Assembly: GCF_047126315.1 (NCBI RefSeq)
Contig: NZ_CP138953.1
Location: forward strand, 3,720,001-3,784,000
From: Shimia sp022448905
Lineage (GTDB): Bacteria > Pseudomonadota > Alphaproteobacteria > Rhodobacterales > Rhodobacteraceae
Direction: 5' to 3'
Length of the DNA stretch: 64,000 nt
The first letter of the stretch is position 1. Each line of letters opens with the position of its first letter. Below are positions 1-7,698 of this stretch, in pieces. The notes beneath the pieces were generated by a model, which searched no databases, was not told the DNA's origin, and saw nothing but the letters and a program-made list of their open reading frames with translations. The translations under genes and the position numbers were made by a program.

Positions 1-326
1 GCGGTTTCACGCACACAGACCTGCTCACAGAGCGTTTCCGTGGGACACACCCGGGCGCACATGCCACCCAGAATGTTCTGATCAAAGATCGTCTTGGCCG
101 CCGCTTCCGGCGTGCCAGTGGCGATCTGACGAATGAACAGAGGAATATCGATGTCTGTCGGACAAGCCGTCATACAGGGCGCGTCGTGACAGAAATAACA
201 GCGATCCGCCGCCACAAGGGCCTCGTGATCGTCAAACCGGGGGTGCAAATCCCCAAAATTCTCGGACAATTCCGCAGAGTCTAAACGCCCCGCTTGGATG
301 CCGTCGCTGAACGGTGTGTTGGACAT
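1..326 (-). CDS. preT: NAD(P)-dependent dihydropyrimidine dehydrogenase subunit PreT, 5' part only
   Basis: The gene runs off the left edge of the window, so only about 108 N-terminal residues are visible. They match the iron-sulfur domain of PreT / glutamate-synthase-small-subunit-like oxidoreductases. Two cysteine clusters can be seen: C43, C46, C51, C55 and C90, C94, C100, C104, as expected for two [4Fe-4S] centres. In the family, PreT passes electrons from NAD(P)H to PreA for reduction of uracil and thymine, the first step of reductive pyrimidine catabolism. The ATG at 326 follows a strong GGGAGG. A RutR-like palindrome lies upstream (399-414), which fits a pyrimidine role. The FAD/NAD domains lie outside the window, so a related GltD-like enzyme is not fully excluded. 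Confidence 0.85.
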   Translation of the reverse strand, partial: MSNTPFSDGIQAGRLDSAELSENFGDLHPRFDDHEALVAADRCYFCHDAPCMTACPTDIDIPLFIRQIATGTPEAAAKTIFDQNILGGMCARVCPTETLCEQVCVRET

Positions 327-743
327 AGGACCTCCCCATACACCTTGTTGGCTACCCATTCAGGCTTGCACAGGTTTTTTGACCAATCAATAAAAAAATT
401 TACCACATGGTCAAAACATGACAAACGGCTCCAATGCGCGCGCTTCAAGGCAACCTGCTCAAAACTTTGGCAGTACGCAAATCCAGGCGTCATTCTGCGC
501 AAACCTCCCCGCTGGGGTGCGGCACCCCGCTTGTGGCAAGCAATGCCATGAAATTTTTGTAGAATCTGACAAGCTAAAACACTTATTGCACAAAAAGTCC
601 TTGTTTTCTGCGGGCGTTGTTATCACATGGGGGGTGCGCAGTTTCTATTTTCGACCCCCTGCTCCTAACCGGCTCAGCTTTCGATCAAGATACCCGCCGG
701 GTTGCCGCATGTCGCGGGCGACACAAAACATGGAGAAACGACG
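327..743. other. Divergent intergenic region between preT and the cold-shock gene
   Basis: I see no convincing protein-coding gene in these 417 bases. The left part should hold the preT promoter and the RutR-like site (399-414, half-site 379-385) in an A/T-rich stretch. The right part should hold the promoter and probably a long 5' leader of the cold-shock gene, since leaders over 100 nt are typical of cspA-type mRNAs. I could not fix a transcription start by eye. Confidence 0.5.
399..414. promoter_or_regulatory. RutR-like operator upstream of preT
   Basis: TTTACCACATGGTCAA matches the published RutR consensus TTGACCAnnTGGTCAA at 13 of 14 defined positions. It lies about 73-88 bp upstream of the preT start codon. 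A second half-site, TTGACCA, lies at 379-385. RutR is the TetR-family uracil-responsive regulator of pyrimidine breakdown, so site and gene agree functionally. The match is seen in the sequence; binding is inferred. Confidence 0.6.
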
Positions 744-950
744 ATGGCTACTGGCACCGTCAAATGGTTCAACACCACCAAAGGCTTCGGCTTCATTGCA
801 CCTGATGAAGGCGGCAAAGACGTATTTGTACATATTTCTGCTGTTGAGCGTTCCGGCCTGACCGGCCTCGCAGACAACCAGAAAGTCAGCTACGAGCTGC
901 AGGCTGGCCGCGACGGCCGCGAAAGCGCTGTGGATCTGGCCCTGCTCTAA
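744..950 (+). CDS. cspA: Cold-shock protein, single CSD
   Basis: This 68-residue protein is a complete cold-shock domain. RNP1 is visible as KGFGFI (residues 13-18) and RNP2 as VFVHIS (27-32), with the conserved KWFN at 7-10. CspA-type proteins bind single-stranded RNA and DNA in the cytoplasm and melt mRNA secondary structure. The ATG at 744 is chosen because it gives the canonical MATGTVKWFN start and has GGAG 8 nt upstream; longer in-frame upstream starts add unrelated sequence. The gene stands alone and is followed by a strong terminator. Confidence 0.95.
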   Translation: MATGTVKWFNTTKGFGFIAPDEGGKDVFVHISAVERSGLTGLADNQKVSYELQAGRDGRESAVDLALL

Positions 951-973
951 ACGAGCGACGGATCAGACATGAG

Positions 974-998
974 AAAGGCGCCATACGGCGCCTTTTTT
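974..998 (+). terminator. Rho-independent terminator of the cold-shock gene
   Basis: A stem with arms AAAGGCGCC and GGCGCCTTT around a 4-nt ATAC loop runs into six T residues. It lies 24 bp after the cold-shock stop codon. Confidence 0.9.
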
Positions 999-1090
999 GT
1001 TGCCCTAAAACCGCCAACGTCCTTTTGTGTTCATGTGAGCCCATTTTCACCCAACAACGTGAAATCACACACAGTCGGTGCCCCGAGCCC

Positions 1091-2032
1091 TCAATTTCGC
1101 GTGTAAATCCGCGCGGCTTTCAAAACTGGCTCAATGTAAATCCCATAAAGCGACCGATAGTCTTTGGTTTCCTCACCAATGCCAAAATTCAGCTCTTCAC
1201 GCCCATTCGGCACATAAAGCGTGCCGCCCAAGCGATCCCAGATCGCCAATCCACCACCCATGTTTTTGTCCCAATGCTTCGGATCACTGGAATGGTGGAT
1301 TTGATGCATTGCGGGCGAAATCAGCCATTTTTCCAACCGCGGCCCATAGCTTACCCAAGCTGGGCTGTGCCTCAACACCCCCCCTATCAGGTTTGACGCA
1401 AAGAAAATGACGTTTGCACCGCCCAATTGGTAAACCGTCAGATGCTCCCCAAACAGTCCGACAAAAACACCATTCACAATCGCCGCCGCAGTGACCGTCC
1501 CAAAAGAGAAAAACACCGCGTCAAACGGATGGTGCCGTTCTGCTGTGGCAAAATTCAACTGCTCCGCAGAGTGGTGGATTTTGTGGAACTCCCACAAAAC
1601 AGGCACCTTGTGCTGCAGGTAATGCAACCACCAACGCATGAAGTCATTGACCACATAAAGCGATACGGTCAACGCCACCGCAACCCAGATAGAGCCCCCC
1701 TCCGACTGTAGGTCCACGCCCAATGCTCGGATTGCATCCGCGACAACAGGCACAAGCTGCCACAAAGTCCGCAATAGCCAATCCAAAACAAAAACCAGCA
1801 AGATCGGATTAAGCAGCAGGATGGAATAGTCGATCAACGCAGATCGAGAGCCCCAGACTTGCTTGTTAAAAAAGACAGAACGAAACTTTCTGTCGTCTCC
1901 ACCAACCCGATGCGCAACGACAGCAATTCCCATTCCACAAAGGACATAGACCCAGAAATGACGCAAGTTCGCATTGGTCGTCATGCCGGTAATTTTGGAC
2001 AGAGCCAATTGAGCAATTTCAGAGAGTTCCAT
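1091..2032 (-). CDS. Sterol desaturase / fatty-acid hydroxylase family protein
   Basis: A 313-residue membrane protein with the histidine boxes of the fatty-acid hydroxylase superfamily: H137 and H141 (HYLQH), H150, H153 and H154 (HKIHH), and H243, H246 and H247 (HQIHH). These ligate a di-iron centre that uses O2 to hydroxylate or desaturate lipids. Hydrophobic segments near residues 25-45, 65-90 and 110-130 fit an integral inner-membrane enzyme. The ATG at 2032 has GGAG nearby. The actual lipid substrate cannot be read from the sequence. In bacteria such proteins act on sterols, carotenoids, hopanoid-type or ornithine lipids, so the name is family level only. Confidence 0.9.
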   Translation of the reverse strand: MELSEIAQLALSKITGMTTNANLRHFWVYVLCGMGIAVVAHRVGGDDRKFRSVFFNKQVWGSRSALIDYSILLLNPILLVFVLDWLLRTLWQLVPVVADAIRALGVDLQSEGGSIWVAVALTVSLYVVNDFMRWWLHYLQHKVPVLWEFHKIHHSAEQLNFATAERHHPFDAVFFSFGTVTAAAIVNGVFVGLFGEHLTVYQLGGANVIFFASNLIGGVLRHSPAWVSYGPRLEKWLISPAMHQIHHSSDPKHWDKNMGGGLAIWDRLGGTLYVPNGREELNFGIGEETKDYRSLYGIYIEPVLKAARIYTRN

Positions 2033-2734
2033 TCTGGCTCCGCTACTTAACGTTCAACTTCAGGCGCCCAAAAAACTCACATGAACAGCAAAAACAGCAC
2101 CTTTTGATCTACCTAGCTTACTTGCTACGGCTTTGAAAATTGTAAATTCTGCCCGGCCCAGCCAACGGGCCAAAAGGGGCAAAAACGTAGCCTGACAGCC
2201 ACGCCTTTCCCTTGTCCGTCATAGCTCCGCCTACGTAATCAGATAGTTTCCAGATACCCATGGCCCAAGGCGTCCAGAGTTCCGGTCGGCACCGTCGCAT
2301 CGCGCAGGGATTCCACTTCCGCACCAGACGACATGGCCATGAACTGATCACATAATCGCCGCCGGAATTTTGCGCGCGCGCCCTGCAAGCCACCAGCGCC
2401 GTCATTCCCAAGAAGAAATCGGTCATGCGCTTTTCCGGTGTCTGCGCCGGGCACATGATTTTCCAATCGGTTCCCATCTTGGGCCCGCGCCTAGATGGTA
2501 TTGCGGCAGCTCCGTCCCAACCGCTCTGCGCGCGGAGCGGATCGATCCAAATGTCTTTGATCGACAAATAGCCCGAGCACTTACAAAATCGCCTTCAACG
2601 AGGAGCTGTGACCGAAGCAGTCAATCACATACCTGGCCAAAAGCAGACCACTGCCCGATCAAGCGGGCATGCGCTGCAGACGCGGATCCTGTGCCTTTTC
2701 GCTACAAGGCATCCATGGTTTTGCGCACCCGCCC
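2033..2734. other. About 700 bp without a confident gene; possible decayed ORF
   Basis: No complete recognisable gene is visible. On the minus strand two overlapping frames (about 2118-2567 and 2239-2466) stay open for 75-149 codons. Each contains plausible short stretches but no family I recognise, and good-looking stretches alternate between frames, as in a frameshifted remnant. The region sits just beyond the 3' end of tRNA-Pro, a common integration point, but I see no integrase or flanking repeats. Treat as non-coding or decayed. Confidence 0.3.
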
Positions 2735-2775
2735 AAAAGAAAAAGACGCAGCCGGAAGGCTACGTCTTTTTTCTT
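2735..2775. terminator. Strong hairpin terminator downstream of tRNA-Pro, T-rich in both directions
   Basis: The arms AAAAAGACG..AGCC and GGCT..CGTCTTTTTT flank a GGAA loop, with a single unpaired position. A-rich and T-rich flanks allow termination on either strand. On the minus strand it lies directly after the encoded CCA of tRNA-Pro. Confidence 0.85.
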
Positions 2776-2792
2776 TTCCTCTGGGAGGAAAA

Positions 2793-2869
2793 TGGTCGGG
2801 ACGGCAAGATTCGAACTTGCGACCCCCTGTACCCAAAACAGGTGCGCTACCAGGCTGCGCTACGCCCCG
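2793..2869 (-). tRNA. tRNA-Pro (UGG anticodon)
   Basis: The minus strand gives a complete 77-nt cloverleaf. The acceptor stem CGGGGCG pairs with CGTCCCG, followed by discriminator A and an encoded CCA (2795-2793). The anticodon stem CCTGT/ACAGG encloses the loop TTTGGGT, giving anticodon TGG. The T arm contains the conserved GTTCGAAT. It reads CCN proline codons. Confidence 0.96.
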
Positions 2870-2915
2870 ACTTGTGAGGCAGGGTTTACCCCCACTGTTC
2901 CGGAATGAAAACCCC

Positions 2916-3440
2916 CTAACAACGCCAGTTTGCAATTTCTTGTAAAAAATTTTGGTGGCGCATTTCACTGCCAACAGAAATCCCCATCGCCTTGGCCAAA
3001 CCGCCATTTATTTCAAGCACATAGCGCACAGAATTGCCGCCAAAAATCGGGGTTTCGTCTAGTGGAATGGCGTTGCTGTGAATGTGTTGGATCACCCCAT
3101 GCTCGTCTGCAAACAGCATATCGAGGGGAATCAGAGTGTTGCGCATCCAGAAAGATGCAGGCCGTGTGGTCTCATAGATAAACAGCATGCCCGCGCTACT
3201 TGGCATGTGAGATCGATGCATCAATCCCTGTGCCCGCTCGGCCTCTGTGTCTGCCACTTCTACGGAGAATCGCGCCTGACCAAAGTCGCCTCGTATCAAC
3301 AGGCTGCTTTCGTCACAGGCGTCTTGGGCTTGGGCGGGCAAGGAGATCATGAACCCTGCCGCCAGCCACAAAAATCCGGCGCCGATCATGCGACCCGCGC
3401 CAGAGAATTTTAGTCGTTTTCCAAAACTGCGTTTTCCCAC
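2916..3440 (-). CDS. DUF192 family exported protein
   Basis: DUF192 proteins are small secreted or periplasmic proteins of unknown biochemical function. Here the family core (about residues 45-170) includes the typical AxGLMHR and SFWMRNTLIPLDMLF segments. A hydrophobic segment ending in AQAQDA looks like a signal peptide with cleavage near residue 40. The start is uncertain. The GTG at 3440 has GAGG 7 nt upstream and overlaps the preceding cold-shock-domain gene by 31 bp, giving 174 residues. The internal ATG at 3389 gives a more ordinary signal peptide but no visible ribosome site. The overlap suggests translational coupling with the upstream gene. Confidence 0.85.
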   Translation of the reverse strand: MGKRSFGKRLKFSGAGRMIGAGFLWLAAGFMISLPAQAQDACDESSLLIRGDFGQARFSVEVADTEAERAQGLMHRSHMPSSAGMLFIYETTRPASFWMRNTLIPLDMLFADEHGVIQHIHSNAIPLDETPIFGGNSVRYVLEINGGLAKAMGISVGSEMRHQNFLQEIANWRC

Positions 3441-3973
3441 GCCAATACCTCGGTTGCCATGCGACCACGTTTACCGTCGATCACACGCAGCGCCAAGGCT
3501 TCGCCAGGCTGTAGGTCTGACAGACCTGAGCGGCGCAATACTTCGATGTGCAGGAAAATGTCTTCCGGGCGGCCAAACACATTGGCAAAGCCAAAGCCTT
3601 TGCCTTTGTCGAACCACTTCACCCGCGCGGGCTCCAGCGGCGTCGCGCGAATATCATCCAGATCCATGCCCTCAAAATCGGACAACGCCACCGGCGTTTC
3701 CGTTTCCGGTGCTTCGATCTTATACACTTCGACTGCCTGCGCCCCGCGCTGTGTCACTTGTACGGACACTTCAATCGCGGACCCGTCTGCAACAGAGCTC
3801 TGACCGAAATTGCGCAGCACGTTTGCATGCAACAGAATATCCGGCCCGCCGTCGTCAGACACAATAAATCCGAATCCCTTGACCGGATCGAACCATTTCA
3901 CCACGCCCATCACCTGCGTGACGTCATTTTCTAGAGTACTCAATGCCTCAACCTTAGTTTGTATCATCCCCAT
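3410..3973 (-). CDS. Protein with two cold-shock domains
   Basis: 187 residues with two CSDs in tandem: about 22-85 (GVVKWFDPVKGFGFI) and about 115-180 (ARVKWFDKGKGFGF). They are joined by an acidic, proline-containing linker. RNP1 is intact in both. RNP2 of the first domain reads DILLHAN, lacking the usual aromatic; that of the second reads IFLHIE. Double-CSD proteins of this size are common in Rhodobacterales and are presumed RNA-binding. Starts at 3973 or 3967 (two ATGs two codons apart) are both possible; neither has a clear ribosome site. Its 3' end overlaps the DUF192 gene. Confidence 0.9.
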   Translation of the reverse strand: MGMIQTKVEALSTLENDVTQVMGVVKWFDPVKGFGFIVSDDGGPDILLHANVLRNFGQSSVADGSAIEVSVQVTQRGAQAVEVYKIEAPETETPVALSDFEGMDLDDIRATPLEPARVKWFDKGKGFGFANVFGRPEDIFLHIEVLRRSGLSDLQPGEALALRVIDGKRGRMATEVLAWENAVLEND

Positions 3974-4063
3974 GATCTGCGTGACTGTGCTGCATCAAGA
4001 CGACTTCGGCAAGCGCAAAATTTCCATGCTTTTCATGCGCTTGCCACGAAAATTTTTAACTAA

Positions 4064-4669
4064 TCAAGGGTTAAGACGCTGAATTTCCCACTGTTTTTCA
4101 GGGGCTTCACGGGTCCATCGGAAGCGGTCGTGTAACCGAAAGGCCCCATCCGCCCAAAATTCAATTTCGGCTGGAATAAGCCGATATCCGCCCCAGAAAG
4201 GCGGGCGTTTGGGATGGGTACCGTGCGCAGCTGTCATTTTTGCCACTTTTGCCATTAATTCTGTACGCGAATTTAGAGGTTGAGACTGTTCCGACGCCCA
4301 GGCGCCCAGCTTGCTCTTCAAACTGCGCGACTCAAAATATGCATCCGCCTGCGGACCCTCTTCCCGCATAACGTGTCCCCTGACCCGAATTTGGCGGCGC
4401 AAAGATTTCCAGTGCATCACAAAGGACGCCTTGCCTGCGCCGTCCAGTTCCTGCGCTTTGGCGCTGCCATAATTTGTATAGAACACAAACGCCGCATCCT
4501 CGATGTCCTTCAAGAGCACCATGCGGGAATTTGGCATGCCGTCCGCGTCCACTGTCGACAACGCAATCGCATTGGGGTCATTTGGCTCGCTCTTCTCAGC
4601 CTCCGCCAACCATGACCGCGCGATCTCAAACGGGTCCTCGCCCGCAAAAATCCCTGTTCTCTCGCTCAT
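4064..4669 (-). CDS. pdxH: Pyridoxamine 5'-phosphate oxidase
   Basis: PdxH oxidises pyridoxine/pyridoxamine 5'-phosphate to pyridoxal 5'-phosphate with FMN and O2, the last step of vitamin B6 synthesis and salvage. The 201-residue product has the family core: SRMVLLKDI, FYTNYGSAKAQEL (FMN phosphate contacts) and the C-terminal RFRWTRE and WEIQRLNP. The ATG at 4669 is chosen for its GGAGG 5 nt upstream; an upstream in-frame ATG only adds an unrelated extension. It is divergent from fabI, sharing about 120 bp of intergenic DNA. Confidence 0.96.
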   Translation of the reverse strand: MSERTGIFAGEDPFEIARSWLAEAEKSEPNDPNAIALSTVDADGMPNSRMVLLKDIEDAAFVFYTNYGSAKAQELDGAGKASFVMHWKSLRRQIRVRGHVMREEGPQADAYFESRSLKSKLGAWASEQSQPLNSRTELMAKVAKMTAAHGTHPKRPPFWGGYRLIPAEIEFWADGAFRLHDRFRWTREAPEKQWEIQRLNP

Positions 4670-4793
4670 CACTGCCTCCAAATGCATCATCCAGCCTCTC
4701 AGGCTAGGCATATTCCACGTCGGCGAAGACCTTGATGCGACAGGGTCAATCGCCTAAACGTCACGCATAACCAAGTGGGACGGAGTTCACCGG

Positions 4794-5612
4794 ATGTCAA
4801 ATCAACTAATGGCAGGCAAACGCGGTCTGATTATGGGACTTGCCAATGACAAGTCTATTGCCTGGGGCATTGCCAAAGCCTGTGCCGACGCCGGCGCCGA
4901 ACTGGCATTCTCTTATATGGGTGACGCTTTCATAAAGCGTGTGGTCCCGCTCGCTCAGCAACTCAATGTTGACACGCTGATCGACTGTGATGTTTCCGAC
5001 GCAGCCTCCATCGACGCAGCCTTTGCTGAGATCGAAGAGAAATGGGGCAAAATCGACTTCATCGTGCATGCCATTGGCTTCTCGGACAAAAACGAGCTGC
5101 GCGGCCGCTATGTCGACACCTCCAAAGACAACTTCCTGATGACCATGGACATCTCCGTCTATTCCTTCACCGCCGTGATGCAGCGCGCGGAGAAGCTGAT
5201 GACGGACGGCGGCTCTGCCCTCACTCTCACCTACTACGGTGCCGAGCAGGTCATGCCGCACTATAACGTCATGGGTGTCGCCAAGGCCGCCCTGGAAGCC
5301 TCCGTGAAATACCTCGCGGAAGACCTCGGTAAAGACGGCATCCGCGTGAACGCCATCTCCGCAGGCCCGATCAAAACCCTCGCGGCTTCTGGTATCGGCG
5401 ATTTCCGCTACATCCTGAAATGGAACGAGTTGAACTCCCCACTGCGCCGCAACGTTGGCATCGAAGACGTGGGCAACTCCGCGCTTTACCTGCTGTCCGA
5501 TCTGGGCAGCGGCGTCACCGGTGAGAACTTGCACGTGGATGCTGGCTATCACGTTGTAGGCATGAAAGCGGTCGACGCGCCGGACATCGACGCCGTGGTG
5601 GGCCGCAAATGA
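4794..5612 (+). CDS. fabI: Enoyl-[acyl-carrier-protein] reductase (NADH)
   Basis: FabI reduces trans-2-enoyl-ACP, completing each round of type II fatty-acid elongation in the cytoplasm. The 272-residue protein has the atypical-SDR NAD site GLANDKSIAWGIA (15-27) and the catalytic Y147 / Y157-x6-K164 arrangement (YNVMGVAK), followed by SAGPIKTLAASG. These are classic FabI features and its length is normal. GGAG lies upstream of the ATG. It overlaps the next gene by 4 bp (ATGA). As the enzyme targeted by triclosan-like inhibitors, it is expected to be essential unless FabK, FabL or FabV exists elsewhere. Confidence 0.97.
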   Translation: MSNQLMAGKRGLIMGLANDKSIAWGIAKACADAGAELAFSYMGDAFIKRVVPLAQQLNVDTLIDCDVSDAASIDAAFAEIEEKWGKIDFIVHAIGFSDKNELRGRYVDTSKDNFLMTMDISVYSFTAVMQRAEKLMTDGGSALTLTYYGAEQVMPHYNVMGVAKAALEASVKYLAEDLGKDGIRVNAISAGPIKTLAASGIGDFRYILKWNELNSPLRRNVGIEDVGNSALYLLSDLGSGVTGENLHVDAGYHVVGMKAVDAPDIDAVVGRK

Positions 5613-6223
5613 GCCTCGCCGCCTTTATCGCCGCCGTCTCTCTTTGCCTGATGGCCGCCGTCAGCCCTGGCCCCGCCGTGCTCATGGCCGCCCGCGTGGG
5701 TCTGCAACAAGGCCTCAAAACCGGCGCGGCGCTCTCGGTGGGCATCGGCCTCGGCGCGGTCTTCTGGGCGGCCTCCGCCCTCTTTGGCCTTGCCTTGCTG
5801 TTTGAATACGCACCGTTCCTGCTGACCGTTCTCAAGATCGGCGGCGCAGCCTTCCTGATCTGGACCGCGTTCAAAATGTGGCGTGCAGCGGATGAACCTC
5901 TGGAAGACAACGGCGCCGAAGTTGCCGCCATGACACCTTTGTCCGCACTGCGCCTCGGCATCTGGACCCAGCTCGCCAACCCAAAACCCGCTGTCTTCTT
6001 TGGCGCGGTCTTTGTCGGCACCGTGCCAACTGACGCCACCCCGCTGGCGCTGGCGCTACTGCTGGTATGTATCTTCCTCGGTGAATTCCTCTGGAACACC
6101 TCCGTGGCGCGTCTGTTCTCTCTGGACCGCACCCGCAAAATCTACATCGGCCTCAAGCACCTGATTGACCGCGTCTTTGGCGGCCTTCTGGCGGCTCTAG
6201 GTGTCAAGATCGCGGCCACCTAA
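5609..6223 (+). CDS. LysE family amino-acid exporter
   Basis: A 204-residue inner-membrane protein with about six hydrophobic segments and the N-terminal SPGPAVLMAARVGLQQG signature of the LysE/RhtB family. Family members export amino acids or derivatives such as lysine, homoserine, threonine or cysteine. Substrate cannot be assigned here. Its ATG lies inside the fabI stop (ATGA), so the two are probably co-translated, although no functional link to fatty-acid synthesis is known. Confidence 0.88.
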   Translation: MSLAAFIAAVSLCLMAAVSPGPAVLMAARVGLQQGLKTGAALSVGIGLGAVFWAASALFGLALLFEYAPFLLTVLKIGGAAFLIWTAFKMWRAADEPLEDNGAEVAAMTPLSALRLGIWTQLANPKPAVFFGAVFVGTVPTDATPLALALLLVCIFLGEFLWNTSVARLFSLDRTRKIYIGLKHLIDRVFGGLLAALGVKIAAT

Positions 6224-6237
6224 GCCGCGCTCGGACC

Positions 6238-6996
6238 ATGCGCAAACTCCTCAAGGCTCTCTTCTTTTTGCTCTGCATCATGAGCGCCTTGGGGATTTTT
6301 GCGCTCTACCGTCCGCATTACATTCCGCCCCCGATCAAAGACGCCATCTGGCCGCGGGACAACATCGCCGTGGTACGCGCCCGTCAAACGCCTGTTCTGA
6401 ACGCGGGCTTTGCCGCTCACAACACCACCCTTGGCGCGCCGGTCTACATCCGCATTTTCAAAGAAGAACGCGAGTTGGAACTCTGGGTACAAACCCCAAG
6501 CGACACCTACGCCCTCTTCAAAACCTATCCGATCTGCAACCACTCCGGCGACCTCGGCCCCAAGCTCAAAGAAGGTGACCGCCAATCGCCTGAGGGCTTT
6601 TACACGGTCACCAAATCCGCCTTAAACCCAAACAGCAGCTACCACCTGTCTTTCAACTTGGGCTTCCCCAACCGCTTTGACCGCGCACACGACCGCACCG
6701 GCAGCTTCCTGATGGTACATGGCGACTGCGTCTCTATCGGCTGCTACGCCATGACCGATCCTGCGATCGAGGAAATCTACGTCGCCGTCGAAGCGGCCCT
6801 GAACAACGGTTTATCCTCAGTGCCCGTGCACGCCTTCCCCTTCCGCCCCATACCGCAACGCATGGCGGCGGCATCCGGTCACAAGTGGGAAGACTTCTGG
6901 CAGCAGCTCGCCCCCGCCTACCACGCCTTTGACAAAACCGGCCGCCCGCCCAAAATCACGCTGAAAGAAAACAAATACCGCGTCACCGCTTGGTAG
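6238..6996 (+). CDS. L,D-transpeptidase (YkuD) family protein
   Basis: 252 residues with an N-terminal membrane anchor (about 5-24) and a YkuD-type catalytic domain. The signature runs MVHGDCVSIGCYAMTD, with H161 and probable catalytic C169. The family forms L,D-crosslinks in peptidoglycan or attaches proteins to it; some members instead cleave such bonds. A substrate-handling segment LKEGDRQSPEGFY precedes the active site, as in the YafK (DpaA-like) branch, so an amidase-like role is also possible. It follows the LysE gene by 14 bp on the same strand. Confidence 0.85.
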   Translation: MRKLLKALFFLLCIMSALGIFALYRPHYIPPPIKDAIWPRDNIAVVRARQTPVLNAGFAAHNTTLGAPVYIRIFKEERELELWVQTPSDTYALFKTYPICNHSGDLGPKLKEGDRQSPEGFYTVTKSALNPNSSYHLSFNLGFPNRFDRAHDRTGSFLMVHGDCVSIGCYAMTDPAIEEIYVAVEAALNNGLSSVPVHAFPFRPIPQRMAAASGHKWEDFWQQLAPAYHAFDKTGRPPKITLKENKYRVTAW

Positions 6997-7069
6997 GCAC
7001 GCAAACAGTTTGCGCCGCCCTTCCCGTCTGCTAGAACAGCCCAAATCTGCGACAAAGGGGTGAGTCCAC

Positions 7070-7588
7070 ATGAGCGAGCGTCTGCCACACGAAAAAGGCT
7101 TCCACATCAGCTGGGATCAAATCCACCGCGACAGCCGCGCGCTGGCATGGCGTCTGGACGGCAAAGGCCCAAATGATGGCGCATGGAAGGCCGTCGTGGC
7201 CATCACCCGTGGGGGCATGGCCCCGGCGATGATCGTCAGCCGGGAACTCGACATCCGTACCGTCGATACCATCTCCGTAAAATCCTACTACTCCGGCGGT
7301 GGTGCACAGGACAAACAGCGTGAGGCGCAGGTCCTCAAAAGCCCGGACGCAGAGCTGATGGGCGACGGTGAAGGCATCCTGATCGTCGACGATCTGGTGG
7401 ATTCCGGCAAAACCCTCGAACTGGTGCGCCAGATGTTCCCTAAGGCCCACTTCGCCACCGTATACGCCAAACCTGCAGGCGAGCCGATGGTCGACACCTT
7501 CATCACCGGCGTCAGCCAGGACACCTGGATTTTCTTCCCATGGGACATGGCGTTGCAATACGTCGAGCCTTATCGCGGCACCGATTGA
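7070..7588 (+). CDS. gpt: Xanthine phosphoribosyltransferase
   Basis: 172 residues of the type I phosphoribosyltransferase fold. The PRPP loop reads ILIVDDLVDSGKT (about 103-115) and the pyrophosphate loop AITRGGM (about 44-50). Length and the C-terminal WIFFPWDM fit Gpt, which salvages xanthine and guanine to nucleotides in the cytoplasm. The ATG at 7070 follows a short intergenic stretch with GGGGTGAG. A strong terminator follows the gene. Confidence 0.92.
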   Translation: MSERLPHEKGFHISWDQIHRDSRALAWRLDGKGPNDGAWKAVVAITRGGMAPAMIVSRELDIRTVDTISVKSYYSGGGAQDKQREAQVLKSPDAELMGDGEGILIVDDLVDSGKTLELVRQMFPKAHFATVYAKPAGEPMVDTFITGVSQDTWIFFPWDMALQYVEPYRGTD

Positions 7589-7637
7589 TCGCACCGGTTG
7601 GTGGGCTTGGCCCACATCACAAACCGCCCAATTCGGA

Positions 7638-7670
7638 CCGCAGCGAGGCGCCTCGCTGCGGTTTTCTTTT
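7638..7670 (+). terminator. Rho-independent terminator after gpt
   Basis: A perfect 11-bp stem (CCGCAGCGAGG with CCTCGCTGCGG) encloses a minimal CG loop region and runs into TTTTCTTTT. It lies 50 bp after the gpt stop. Confidence 0.9.
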
Positions 7671-7698
7671 GCCCGCTTTTGCCTGAGAGATTGACCAA

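Noticed and set aside
2608..2877. Plus-strand open frames across the tRNA-Pro locus
   Set aside because: They cover a clear tRNA gene and its terminator on the other strand and have no protein features.
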